In this document: positions 7,969 through 14,891 of the stretch, in pieces | How the letters are laid out: each line of letters begins with the position of its first letter | Position numbering within the stretch: the stretch's first letter is position 1 | Origin: Gammaproteobacteria bacterium | GTDB lineage: Bacteria; Pseudomonadota; Gammaproteobacteria; Xanthomonadales; Xanthomonadaceae | NCBI GenBank assembly: GCA_030431185.1 | Contig: JAUIJO010000017.1 | Coordinates: 1 to 20,249, forward strand | Length of the DNA stretch: 20,249 bases | Reading direction: 5' to 3' | Translations under genes and position numbers: made by a program | The notes under the pieces: generated by a model | What the model saw: the letters and a program-made list of their open reading frames with translations, nothing else | What the model was told of the DNA's origin: nothing | The model's database searches: none

Positions 7969-8775
7969 ATGGGCGCGACGGCACAGCGGATCGGCACCTC
8001 CATCGACATCTACCAGGTGGACGCGTTCACCGACCGCGCGTTCGGCGGCAACCCCGCCGCGGTTTGCCCGCTCGAGCACTGGCTGCCCGATGCCACGCTG
8101 CAGGCGATCGCCGCGGAGAACAACCTCTCGGAAACCGCCTTCTTCGTGGACGAAGGCGATCATCATCGCTTGCGCTGGTTCACGCCCACCGTGGAAGTGG
8201 ACCTGTGCGGCCACGCGACGCTGGCGACGGCCTGGGTGATCGTGAACTGCCTGGGTGCGTCGACATCGCCGCTGCGCTTCCACACCCGCAGCGGCGTGCT
8301 GACCGTCGCCCGCGACGGCGATGCATTGCTGATGGACTTCCCCTCGCGACCGCCCCGGCCCTGCACCCCGCCGGTCCGCCTGCTGGACGCGCTGGGGCTT
8401 GCGGACGCACCGGTGCTCGAAGCCGACGACTACATCGTGGTGGTCGAGGACGCGGCCATCGTCGCCGCGTTGGCCCCGGACCTGCGTGCACTGGCGGGAC
8501 TGCCCAGGCGCGGCGTCGCGGTCACGGCACCGGGCAGCGACGTGGATTTCGTGTCGCGCTGGTTCGGGCCCAACGTCGGGGTGGACGAGGATCCCGTCAC
8601 CGGTTCGGCGCATACCGCACTCACGCCCTACTGGGCCGCGCGGCTGGGCCGGCCGCGACTGGAGGCGCGTCAGGGCGGTGCGCGCCAGGGGCGTCTTTCG
8701 TGCGAACTGTCCGGGGATCGCGTGCTGCTCGGGGGGCGGGCCGTGCTGTACATGCAGGGGCGCCTGTTCCTGTAA
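7969..8775 (+). CDS. PhzF family isomerase
   Basis: This belongs to the PhzF/diaminopimelate-epimerase-like fold. PhzF itself isomerises trans-2,3-dihydro-3-hydroxyanthranilate in phenazine synthesis, but most family members act on unknown substrates. Landmarks are the N-terminal YQVDAFTDRAFGGNPAAVC, the active-site Glu55 in NNLSETAFF, LRWFTPTVEVDLCGHATLA, and the C-terminal DEDPVTGSAHTAL with a final QGRLFL. At 268 residues it is a normal length. The ATG at 7969 gives about 11 residues before the conserved start; the frame is open further upstream but without family sequence. No other phenazine genes are present, so a phenazine role is not implied. It converges on the NRDE gene, with 28 nt between stops and no clear terminator. 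Confidence 0.92.
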   Translation: MGATAQRIGTSIDIYQVDAFTDRAFGGNPAAVCPLEHWLPDATLQAIAAENNLSETAFFVDEGDHHRLRWFTPTVEVDLCGHATLATAWVIVNCLGASTSPLRFHTRSGVLTVARDGDALLMDFPSRPPRPCTPPVRLLDALGLADAPVLEADDYIVVVEDAAIVAALAPDLRALAGLPRRGVAVTAPGSDVDFVSRWFGPNVGVDEDPVTGSAHTALTPYWAARLGRPRLEARQGGARQGRLSCELSGDRVLLGGRAVLYMQGRLFL

Positions 8776-8803
8776 GCCTCCGTGCCGCGCGCGCCGAGCG
8801 GGA

Positions 8804-9607
8804 TCAGGCGTCCTGCCCGACCGTTTCGATCACCCGCATCGACTCCCCCTCGACGTTCCCGCCTGCATCGAAACGACGCTCGAAGAACTCGATGCGCCCG
8901 TCCGCGACCAGCACCACCGTGCTGCAACGCGTGCCGTAGGTCGGATCCAGCACGAAGGCGGGCGAGAGCGTGCGTTCCAGGGCCAGGCCGACGCCGGTCT
9001 CCGGGAGCTCCTGGTCCGGCGCGGGCGTGGTTTCAGCCAGGGCCGACAGCAGCGGGGCCAGGGTGGCGACATCGCCGGCCGCGCGTTCGCGCGAGGCCTC
9101 CGTCGCTAGCCAGCCGGACAGGGCGCGGGATGCATGGCCGCTCTTGGGCCAGGGCGCATCGAAGGCGCCGTTCGACATCGCATGCAGGCCGGGCGCGACC
9201 TCCATGCGGCTGAAATCCGGATGGTTGCTGGCGAAGCCCAGGCGATCGCCGTCCCATGCGAGCTGGTTGAAGCGGCCGTAGTCGGCCGCGTCCAGGGCAA
9301 GGCCGTCGAGCCAGCCGGAGGTGCCGGCATCGCCGGCGACGAAGTCCCGCACCAGGGCGCCGCGTGACCGCGGGGCGGTCGCCGGCTGCGTGCCGGCGCG
9401 GACGTTGGTCACCGCCGAGAATCGGCGCCGGGACGAGGCCAGCAACCAGCTGCCGCCCTGCACCAGGTCGCGTCCCCCGTATATGTCGGTCCGCTCCGGA
9501 TCCGTGCCGGCGGGGGCGGCGGGGCGCGCATGCAATTCATCGCGATTGGCGATCACGGCCAGCGCGTAGCGGGGATGGGCCTTCCAGGCCAGGGCGATCA
9601 GGCACAT
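8804..9607 (-). CDS. NRDE (TANGO2-like) family protein
   Basis: The protein (267 aa) starts MCLIALAWKAHPRYALAVIA and carries the family motif NRDE at residues 21-24, with Cys2 directly after Met as in most NRDE/TANGO2 proteins. The C-terminal YGTRCSTVVLV...FFERRFDAGG block is also typical. The fold is related to Ntn hydrolases (Cys as N-terminal residue). Eukaryotic TANGO2 has been linked to haem handling and Golgi organisation, but the bacterial function is unsettled. The long open frame continues upstream to 10156 only as an antisense shadow of the aminopeptidase gene. The gene lies 82 nt downstream of the aminopeptidase gene and could be cotranscribed with it. Confidence 0.92.
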   Translation of the reverse strand: MCLIALAWKAHPRYALAVIANRDELHARPAAPAGTDPERTDIYGGRDLVQGGSWLLASSRRRFSAVTNVRAGTQPATAPRSRGALVRDFVAGDAGTSGWLDGLALDAADYGRFNQLAWDGDRLGFASNHPDFSRMEVAPGLHAMSNGAFDAPWPKSGHASRALSGWLATEASRERAAGDVATLAPLLSALAETTPAPDQELPETGVGLALERTLSPAFVLDPTYGTRCSTVVLVADGRIEFFERRFDAGGNVEGESMRVIETVGQDA

Positions 9608-9689
9608 GCCGGCATGGTAGGCAAAACCGTGGGCAGGGCGAAGCCCGTCCGCGCGTCGATCCCCGGGTGTCGACCTGCGCCGCGTCCTT

Positions 9690-10853
9690 TCATGGTTCCG
9701 CTCCGTGCGCATGCGCCTTGGGAGCACCGCCGCCGGAAGATGTTGCGGGGGGCAGCATCGCGTCCAGGCGGGCCTCGCGGTCCCCGGGGGACTGGCGGGC
9801 CAGCTCGGCGCTGCGTCGATGGAAGCACGCCCAGTCGCCCGTGCAGGCCTCGAACAGGGCGCCGAACGCCGGCACCCAGCGATCGTACAGTCCCATCGGG
9901 ACAAGCTTGGCGTTGGTGATCGGGCCGGCGACCCAGCGATCGAAGCGCGCATCCGCCTGCCAGTCCCGTCGGCGTTGCCCATACCAGGCGCGGAACCCCG
10001 CGATGGCTTCGTCGCGCCTACGGCGCATCGCCTGGGGCGTGATCGGCTCGGCGTAGATCCCGGCGAGCGCGTCGCGCAAGGCAAGCGCACGCGCCACGAA
10101 CTCGCGTTCCCGCAGGTCGCGGGCATCGTCGGGTGCCGGCAGGCCGCGTGCCGCACGCCATTCGCGCAACCCTTCGCGCTGGACGAAGCTGGCGAGGGAT
10201 TCGTTGAACGCGGTGTCGTCGCGCACGTAGAGCCGTTGGTGTTCGAGCTCGTGGAAGATCACCCCGACCGGATCGTCCTGGCCTTCGTCCAGCATGCTGC
10301 TGAGCACCGGGTCGTCGAACCAGCCCAGGGTGGAGTAGGCCGACGTGCCTCCGATCCAGGTCTGGTAGCCGAGCGACGCCAGGCGATCGGCTTCCGCCTC
10401 CGCCTTCTCCGGGGAGAAATACCCGCGATAGGCGACGCAACCGGCGACCGGGAAACAATGGGTCAGCGGCTCGACGGAGAACTCCGCGGCCGCGAAGACA
10501 TTCCATGTCACGTAGGGACGATCGAGGGAGACGAATGCCGTGTAGCTGCCGTTGCGTGGCAAGCCCAGGCGGTCCGACGCGAAACTGCGTGCGTCCAGCA
10601 ACTGGGCCAGGACCTGCCTGCGCCCGGGTGGAAGCGCGGGATCGTCGAGCAGCCCGGCAATGGGCTGCCGTGCCCCCATCAGTTCGAGCTGGCCATGGCT
10701 GACGTGCGCGTAGTAGCGCAAGGACTGGCAGGCCGGCAGCAGCCCCCCGATCAGCAACAGCGCGACCGCCATACAGGTCCTGCGCCAGGTCGGCGAGCGC
10801 CGATGGAAGCGGCGGCGCAGCGTGGCGGGGAGGGCGGGGAACGGTGGGGCCAT
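9690..10853 (-). CDS. Putative aminopeptidase lipoprotein (PF10023 type)
   Basis: This is a predicted zinc peptidase of the PF10023 putative-aminopeptidase family, anchored as a lipoprotein. A basic N-terminus (RRRFHRRSPTWRR) and hydrophobic core end in LLPAC, a plausible lipobox, followed by QSLRYYAHVSHGQLELM, the usual family start. The metal site is HELEH at residues 201-205, with E218 in FNESLASFV as the likely third ligand. Other family segments are AYRGYF, GYQTWIGGTSAYSTLGWFDDPVL and DDTAF. An alternative ATG at 10772 has AGGA 5 nt away, but it would remove the basic part of the signal. The start is therefore uncertain, while the lipobox cysteine is common to both. The substrate is unknown. 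Confidence 0.88.
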   Translation of the reverse strand: MAPPFPALPATLRRRFHRRSPTWRRTCMAVALLLIGGLLPACQSLRYYAHVSHGQLELMGARQPIAGLLDDPALPPGRRQVLAQLLDARSFASDRLGLPRNGSYTAFVSLDRPYVTWNVFAAAEFSVEPLTHCFPVAGCVAYRGYFSPEKAEAEADRLASLGYQTWIGGTSAYSTLGWFDDPVLSSMLDEGQDDPVGVIFHELEHQRLYVRDDTAFNESLASFVQREGLREWRAARGLPAPDDARDLREREFVARALALRDALAGIYAEPITPQAMRRRRDEAIAGFRAWYGQRRRDWQADARFDRWVAGPITNAKLVPMGLYDRWVPAFGALFEACTGDWACFHRRSAELARQSPGDREARLDAMLPPATSSGGGAPKAHAHGAEP

Positions 10854-10991
10854 GGCAGCAGCATACCGGCGGTCCGATGGCCCGGGTCGAAGCTGGCGCC
10901 CCGCACGCGCCGACGAACGGCGGCTGTTCATTCACCCGCATGTAACGCCGCCGCGGGACCGTCGCGCTAGGATTCCCTTGCCGGGCATGCA

Positions 10992-11090
10992 GGCGACGGA
11001 CAAGTCCAACATAGACGCAAGTCCGCGCCGTGTACCCGGTCAAGAAGCCCGGCCGCCCAGCCCCGGATAGCTGGACGACCGGGCTTTCTC
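10992..11090 (+). ncRNA. Candidate structured RNA with two stem-loops
   Basis: The first stem pairs GGCG (10992-10995) with CGCC (11026-11029) and CGGAC (10997-11001) with GTCCG (11021-11025), with one bulged A and a 19 nt loop. The second pairs AAGCCCGG (11045-11052) with CCGGGCTT (11079-11086), with an inner CCAG/CTGG helix, and is followed by a short T-rich run like a weak terminator. A possible -10 (TAGGAT, 10968-10973) lacks a -35. The strand is a guess from the T-rich end, and no known RNA family is recognised. Confidence 0.3.
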
Positions 11091-11161
11091 AGGTTTTCCC
11101 CCGGGCGCCCGTGCCCGTGGCACCGGCCGCTCGCCCATTCCCGTAGCCATCCCGGCTCCGC

Positions 11162-11167
11162 TATACT
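11162..11167 (+). promoter_or_regulatory. -10 box of the tRNA-Leu promoter
   Basis: TATACT is a strong -10 match placed 10 nt before the first base of the tRNA. The -35 region (around 11138-11144, TTCCCG) is poor. The downstream run between the -10 and the tRNA is GC-rich (GCGCGACC), as in stringently controlled stable-RNA promoters. Confidence 0.55.
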
Positions 11168-11177
11168 GCGCGACCGC

Positions 11178-11264
11178 GCCGAAGTGGCGGAATCGGTAGA
11201 CGCAGCGGATTCAAAATCCGCCGCCCTTAAAAGCGTGTGGGTTCGAGTCCCACCTTCGGCACCA
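11178..11264 (+). tRNA. tRNA-Leu (anticodon CAA)
   Basis: The acceptor stem GCCGAAG pairs with CTTCGGC, followed by discriminator A and an encoded CCA end. The anticodon stem GCGGA/TCCGC encloses the loop TTCAAAA, so the anticodon is CAA, reading UUG. The long variable arm (CGCCCTTAAAAGCGT) is that of a class II tRNA and fits leucine. The T arm GTGGG TTCGAGT CCCAC is canonical. Length is 87 nt. Confidence 0.97.
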
Positions 11265-11306
11265 GATGCGGTCAAGCGTTTCCCAGCTCGGCCCGGACGC
11301 ATCATC

Positions 11307-11331
11307 AAAGCCCGCCCACGCGGGTTTTTTT
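11307..11331 (+). terminator. Rho-independent terminator after tRNA-Leu
   Basis: CCCGC (11311-11315), loop CCAC, GCGGG (11320-11324) and then seven T. The AAAG on the 5' side extends the pairing into the T run. It starts 43 nt after the tRNA and cleanly ends a monocistronic tRNA transcript. Confidence 0.85.
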
Positions 11332-11404
11332 GTGCCCGTGGCAGGCGCCCGCCAGGTGCCGGGCGGGCATGTCCGTGCGCCGGGCCGGCCGCTATGCTCG
11401 GTCC

Positions 11405-11914
11405 ATGGATGGATCAATCGACGATGGCGGACTGATGCGGGGGCCGGCGCCGCTCTGGCCGGTGCGCGACGGGGCCAGCGCCTTCGTGCTGCCGCTGGCC
11501 CCGGGGGGCTTCGCGGGACTGCCCGGCACCCTGGCGCTGCCGGAGTGTCGACTCGAGCGGAAACGGGAGTTCCACCTGACCGTGCTGTCCTCGAGCGAGG
11601 CGGCTGCCGTCGCGAGTGGCCCGGGGTCCGACGCGGTGGTGCGTTTGTTCGATCGGCGCGACTGGGCGGTCCGTCCCACGGGAACGCAGTGGTTGTTGCG
11701 CAAAGAGGGCGAGGCCGGCGTCGAGTGGTCGCTGGTCGCCTGCGTGGCCTGTCCCTCGCTGGACGCGTTCCGCCGGGACGTCGCCGCCGCCGCTGGTGTC
11801 GTGTTGCCGGCTCCGGTGCCCCACGTGACGCTGTTCGTGAGCCCGGGTAGCCGCGGCATCGGCCTGGCATCCCACCAGGACTTCGCCACCCGACGTGTCA
11901 GGCGGCTTGCCTGA
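11405..11914 (+). CDS. Divergent 2H-phosphoesterase-like protein
   Basis: This protein has 169 residues and I recognise no named family. Two histidine motifs separated by 83 residues are visible: FHLTVL (His57) and PHVTLF (His140), both of the form H-x-T-hydrophobic. That pairing is the hallmark of the 2H phosphoesterase superfamily (LigT, CPDases, AKAP18-like), which act on 2',3'-cyclic phosphate ends of RNA or nucleotides. The length and the position of the second motif near the C-terminus also fit. The ATG at 11405 is chosen because coding character begins there; the reading frame is open upstream through the tRNA and terminator, which cannot be coding. No strong Shine-Dalgarno is present. 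It sits just after the tRNA-Leu terminator, and its stop codon is inside a convergent hairpin. Fold assignment is inference from motifs alone. Confidence 0.72.
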   Translation: MDGSIDDGGLMRGPAPLWPVRDGASAFVLPLAPGGFAGLPGTLALPECRLERKREFHLTVLSSSEAAAVASGPGSDAVVRLFDRRDWAVRPTGTQWLLRKEGEAGVEWSLVACVACPSLDAFRRDVAAAAGVVLPAPVPHVTLFVSPGSRGIGLASHQDFATRRVRRLA

Positions 11915-11918
11915 CACG
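11894..11918. terminator. Perfect 10-bp hairpin between convergent genes
   Basis: CGTGTCAGGC (11894-11903), loop GGCTT, GCCTGACACG (11909-11918). It includes the stop of the 2H-like gene and lies just past the end of the DUF2214 gene, so it could serve both directions. No T run follows on either strand, so intrinsic termination is not assured. Confidence 0.45.
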
Positions 11919-11931
11919 CGACGGTGCGCGG

Positions 11932-12384
11932 TCAGAATCCGCCGTACCGGGCCATCGCGGCGGCCAGGACGAAGATGACGGCCACGATGGCGAGCTCGAC
12001 CCGGACCACCGTGCGCGCCCGTGCCACCGAGCCCGCATCCGGCGTGAAGGCGGGATCCCTGCGCAGGGACCTGCGCCAGCGCAGGAAGTTGAAGGTCGGC
12101 AGCGCCGACAGCAGGCCGGTCAGCACGTACAGGCCGAGCTTGGCGTGGAACCAGGGGTTGTGGAGGTAGAAGTCCCAGCCCTTGAGGCCGTACACCACGC
12201 GCAGTACGCCGACACCCAGCAACAGCACGGCGGTGGCGCCATAGCCGGTGTCCATGCCGGCCAGTCGCCGCGCGGTCGCTGCGTCGACGTCGCCGCGCAG
12301 CAGCGTCGCTTCGGCGACCAGCATCGCCACCAGTCCGAAGACCAGAAGGTGGTGGAGGGCGGCAAGCAGGAGGTCGATCGTCAT
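11932..12384 (-). CDS. DUF2214 family membrane protein
   Basis: This 150-residue integral membrane protein has four hydrophobic segments, at about residues 3-25, 48-66, 82-100 and 126-147. The sequence MTIDLLLAALHHLLVFGLVAMLVAE, with paired histidines in the first helix, and the VLRVVYGLKGWDFYLHNPWFHAKL loop are typical of DUF2214 as I know it. The histidines in helices might bind a metal or haem, but no function is established for the family. The gene converges on the 2H-like gene and is divergent from the membrane protein at 12616. Confidence 0.85.
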   Translation of the reverse strand: MTIDLLLAALHHLLVFGLVAMLVAEATLLRGDVDAATARRLAGMDTGYGATAVLLLGVGVLRVVYGLKGWDFYLHNPWFHAKLGLYVLTGLLSALPTFNFLRWRRSLRRDPAFTPDAGSVARARTVVRVELAIVAVIFVLAAAMARYGGF

Positions 12385-12615
12385 GGTGGGGGCTCCGGGC
12401 GGCTGGCGCCCACGCTAGCCGGAGGCCGCGGCCGGTTCAAGGCCAGCGGCAATCGACGCCGTCGTCACGCCGAATTCGCTTGGTCTTGAGGTGATGCGTG
12501 GCAGGGTGGTGCATGCGCCGCGCCCGGGTACGCGCCCGGGATGGGTCCACCGGCATGGTGCCCGGCCCCGCACGGACGCTGGGCGTGCCGCGACGCAGCG
12601 ATCCTGGAGGGCGAC

Positions 12616-13116
12616 ATGAAGCATCGACATGTATTCCGCACACGCGACCTGGCCCACGCCAGGGCCGGCATCGCCCTGGCCCGCGAGGGCGGCGTCGAGG
12701 ATTCGTGCATCGCGCTGGTGGCGCGTCCCGACATCGAGATCGGGCAGATCCCCAACCGTCGCAAGGAGGCCGATACCGATTTCATTCCCGCCGCGCTCAA
12801 GGGCGCGGTTTATGGCGGACTCGGCGGCGTTGCGCTCGGCCTCGCATCGATGGCGGTCAAGCCGCTGCATTTCGGCGTCGTGGCCGTCGTGGTGATGGGA
12901 GTGTGCGGCATCCTGCTCGGCGCCTGGGCGTCCTCGCTGATGGGCTCGGCATTGCCCGACCCGGTCCGGCGGGAGTTCAAGGACGAGATCGACGCCGGCC
13001 ACGTGCTGCTCCTCGTCGACGCCGATGAAGACCTGCATCGTGTACTCGAGCCGCGCCTGGTCGAGCAGGGCCATGTGCTGCTGGGACGGCAGCACGTCGC
13101 ACCGTTGCAGGACTGA
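12616..13116 (+). CDS. Two-helix membrane protein of unknown function
   Basis: The protein has 166 residues. An N-terminal soluble part (about residues 1-58; VFRTRDLAHARAGIALAREGGV, DSCIALVARPDIEI) looks like a small alpha/beta domain. Two glycine-rich hydrophobic segments follow, at about 61-80 and 85-110, then a soluble C-terminal part (DEIDAGHVLLLVDADEDLHRVLEPRL). The layout, with a Gly-rich helical hairpin inside a stress-protein-like alpha/beta fold, resembles DUF1269/general-stress 17M-type membrane proteins, but I cannot assign it firmly. The start is well supported: TGGAGG with 5 nt spacing. It converges on the MNIO partner gene, with 12 nt between stops. Confidence 0.75.
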   Translation: MKHRHVFRTRDLAHARAGIALAREGGVEDSCIALVARPDIEIGQIPNRRKEADTDFIPAALKGAVYGGLGGVALGLASMAVKPLHFGVVAVVVMGVCGILLGAWASSLMGSALPDPVRREFKDEIDAGHVLLLVDADEDLHRVLEPRLVEQGHVLLGRQHVAPLQD

Positions 13117-13117
13117 A

Positions 13118-13141
13118 GCGCCGGCCCTTCAGGGCTGGCGC
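13118..13141. terminator. 10-bp hairpin at the convergent gene junction
   Basis: GCGCCGGCCC (13118-13127), loop TTCA, GGGCTGGCGC (13132-13141), with a single G-T pair. The loop contains the stop codon of the minus-strand gene. No T run follows on either side, so it is a candidate factor-aided terminator or mRNA 3'-end stabiliser for both genes. Confidence 0.4.
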
Positions 13142-13725
13142 AGTGCCCAGTGGATGCGGCCATCGCGCCGGCGCGTGGCGACGGCCTCCACCTGTTGCCG
13201 GGGCACGTGGCGCGGGCGCCCGCCCGCGGCGAGCGCCGCCAGCACGGGCGCCGGGTCGTGCTCGAAGCTCACTTCCTCCGACACCGGCGACGCCTGCTCG
13301 ATGCCGGTATCGGCGGCTTCCAGCCGCAGCACCGCGCGCTCGAAGGCGAGTACGTCGTGCAGGTAGCGCATGCGCAGCCTCCGCCGCCTGAGGAAGTCGC
13401 AGAAATCCAGGGCTTCGGGCAGGAAGGAAAAACTCGAGGGAGGCCGTTCCAGCCAGAACACCGACAGCTCGCGCGCGAGGCGGCGGCTGCCGAGCAACTG
13501 GCAGGTCATCGGCAGCAACGCACGCAACTTGCCGAGGCGGAATCCCTTGTGCAGCGTGCGGTTGATGTCCAGGCCCGGGTCGTCGGCGATCCGGCGCAGG
13601 CGGAGGCCTTCCCGGGCGGTGAGTTCGACGCGCGGCGGGAAGGGCTTCTGCGCGCGGATGCCATCGCGGAACTCGGGTTCGGCGATGAGCCGGAACAGGA
13701 TCGACTGGAAGGCCTGCAGGCTCAT
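13129..13725 (-). CDS. Partner protein of MNIO enzyme (MbnC/TIGR04061-like)
   Basis: This 198-residue protein starts 4 nt inside the DUF692 gene (ATGA overlap), so the two are made together. It is mainly alpha-helical in the N-terminal half. The layout LQAFQSILFRLIAEPEFRDGI, LTAREGLRLRRIA, LHKGFRLGKLRALLPMTCQLLG and FLPEALDFCDFLRRR resembles, from memory, the AZL_007920/MXAN_0976 family (TIGR04061) and functionally the MbnC/TglI/BufC partners of MNIO enzymes. Such partners recognise the precursor leader and complete the active complex. The C-terminal third (VSFEHDPAPVLAALAAGGRP and an RRRDGRIHWAL end) looks like a beta-rich domain. The frame is open upstream to 13899 only as a shadow of the DUF692 gene. 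The family name is tentative; the partnership is well supported by the overlap. Confidence 0.8.
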   Translation of the reverse strand: MSLQAFQSILFRLIAEPEFRDGIRAQKPFPPRVELTAREGLRLRRIADDPGLDINRTLHKGFRLGKLRALLPMTCQLLGSRRLARELSVFWLERPPSSFSFLPEALDFCDFLRRRRLRMRYLHDVLAFERAVLRLEAADTGIEQASPVSEEVSFEHDPAPVLAALAAGGRPRHVPRQQVEAVATRRRDGRIHWALRQP

Positions 13726-14642
13726 GTCCCCACCTGGCGTTGCGGCGCCTGGACCGGCAGGTCGCCGTGGCAACGCGCCCACAGGGCCTGCAGGCGTTCC
13801 AGGTCCTGGCCGATCGCGCCCAGTCCCACCCCGTCGACCCAGGACCCGAATATCTCGAAGGTGACGCCACCGACGTTGCGGCAGCGCGGCAGCGTCCATT
13901 CGAGCAGGTGCCAGACCGCTTCGGGAATCACGTCGGAGTGGGCATCGAGGTAGAAGCCCTCAAGCTCCATGCCGCCGGCGACGTGGATCTCCCCCACGTG
14001 GCGGAGGTCGAGGTGCCTCAGGATGTCGAACGGGTCGAAGCCGTGGTTGCGGGCGTTGGTGTGGAGGTTGTGCAGGTCCAGCAGCAGCCCGCATCCGCTT
14101 TCCTGGCAGAGGGTGTTGAGGAAGGTGGCCTCGTCCATGTCCGCGTCGGGGACGTCGAAATAGTAGACGTTGTTCTCGAGCAGGAAGGGCACGGGGACCT
14201 CGTGCAGCACTTCGCGGATCCTGGGCACCAGCAGGTCCAGCGATTCGCGGTCGCGTGCGAGGGGCAAGGTGATGCCCGCATTGGCGCGGGTGCCCTGGTG
14301 CTCGGCGAGGTGGAAGGCGATGTGGTCGCTGTGCCAGGGGAAGCCGAAGCGCTGCCACCATTGCCGGAGCTGCCGCAGGTGTTCGACCTCGAAGCGGTCG
14401 GCGCTGCCGATCGACAGGCCGATGCTGTGCGCCACGAGCGGCCAGCGCCGGGCGATGCCGGCCACGGTGGCGATGCCCCTGGCGTCTTCCAGGTAGCGCG
14501 GGGCCATGCCCGGGCCGCGATCCGTCCAGAAGATGTCGGGCACCACTTCGACATAGTCGAGCGGTGGCGCCGCGGCCTCGAACATGGGGTTCAGCGGGGC
14601 CTGGAACGCCAGGCCCACGCCGAGTTTGGGGAGCGGTTGCAT
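13722..14642 (-). CDS. DUF692 family multinuclear non-haem iron oxidative enzyme (MNIO)
   Basis: The protein (306 aa) is a DUF692/MNIO enzyme, a TIM-barrel that uses two or three iron ions and oxygen to modify cysteine or other residues in ribosomal peptides; MbnB, TglH, BufB and ChrH are characterised members. Likely metal-binding and conserved positions are visible: His72 (AHSIGLSIG), HSDH at 104-107, Glu156 (LLENN), Asp189 with His191 and Asn192 (LDLHNLHTN), His220 (IHVAG), Asp233 with His235 (DAHSD), and Glu263 (FEIFGSW). The start at 14642 has GGAG 7 nt upstream. It follows the precursor-like gene by 18 nt and overlaps the partner gene by 4 nt. This is one transcription unit with the layout precursor-enzyme-partner. 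The reaction cannot be deduced from sequence alone. Confidence 0.92.
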   Translation of the reverse strand: MQPLPKLGVGLAFQAPLNPMFEAAAPPLDYVEVVPDIFWTDRGPGMAPRYLEDARGIATVAGIARRWPLVAHSIGLSIGSADRFEVEHLRQLRQWWQRFGFPWHSDHIAFHLAEHQGTRANAGITLPLARDRESLDLLVPRIREVLHEVPVPFLLENNVYYFDVPDADMDEATFLNTLCQESGCGLLLDLHNLHTNARNHGFDPFDILRHLDLRHVGEIHVAGGMELEGFYLDAHSDVIPEAVWHLLEWTLPRCRNVGGVTFEIFGSWVDGVGLGAIGQDLERLQALWARCHGDLPVQAPQRQVGT

Positions 14643-14660
14643 GCCTGGTCTCCGGCAGCG

Positions 14661-14891
14661 CTATCGCATCCCCTTCATCACGATGTCCTCGATGATGAAA
14701 CGATCCAGGCCGGACAGGCACGGGCGGCATCCCCGGATGCCCGGGAGTTCCGGGACGGTGAGGGTCTCCTTGAGGATGCCGACGATGTCGTCGAACGAGG
14801 TATCGGCGGCCAGCGACAGCCGGACTTCGGAAAGGGCAGCCTTGCTGGTGAGTCGGGGCTTGATGGCCTTGGTGGGGGCTTTGACTGCCAT
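14661..14891 (-). CDS. Candidate RiPP precursor peptide with C-terminal GCRPC motif
   Basis: A 76-residue peptide is encoded directly upstream of the MNIO gene. The N-terminal part is lysine-rich (KAPTKAIKPRL). A middle segment reads SEVRLSLAADTSFDDIVGILKETL, like an amphipathic helical leader. The C-terminal part reads VPELPGIRGCRPCLSGLDRFIIED and then a short tail. The only cysteines are Cys55 and Cys58, in a CxxC preceded by Gly and Pro. Position, size and a leader plus cysteine-bearing end fit an MNIO substrate; methanobactin precursors also have CxxC with Pro-Cys. The ATG at 14891 is chosen because GGAG lies 9 nt upstream; an in-frame ATG at 14906 would add MENPP. I do not recognise a named family. 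A regular small protein with a structural CxxC is the alternative. Confidence 0.72.
   Translation of the reverse strand: MAVKAPTKAIKPRLTSKAALSEVRLSLAADTSFDDIVGILKETLTVPELPGIRGCRPCLSGLDRFIIEDIVMKGMR

Larger units (their letters stand above)
10854..11177. other. Intergenic stretch between aminopeptidase gene and tRNA-Leu
   Basis: No credible gene is seen in these 324 bases. The part from 10854 to about 10990 holds the upstream region of the aminopeptidase gene, with no strong promoter recognised. The part from 10992 to 11086 holds two consecutive stem-loops, listed separately. A TATACT -10 box for the tRNA is at 11162-11167. Confidence 0.6.

Noticed and set aside
7969..8775. Phenazine biosynthesis locus
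   Set aside because: Only a PhzF-family protein is present; no other phenazine genes lie nearby, and most family members have other roles.
11178..11264. tRNA-Leu as an integration (att) site
   Set aside because: No second copy of the tRNA 3' end, no integrase and no change in composition is seen nearby.
12519..12540. Direct repeat CGCGCCCGGG separated by 2 bp
   Set aside because: A single short GC-rich repeat without further copies or an obvious promoter; likely chance in this base composition.
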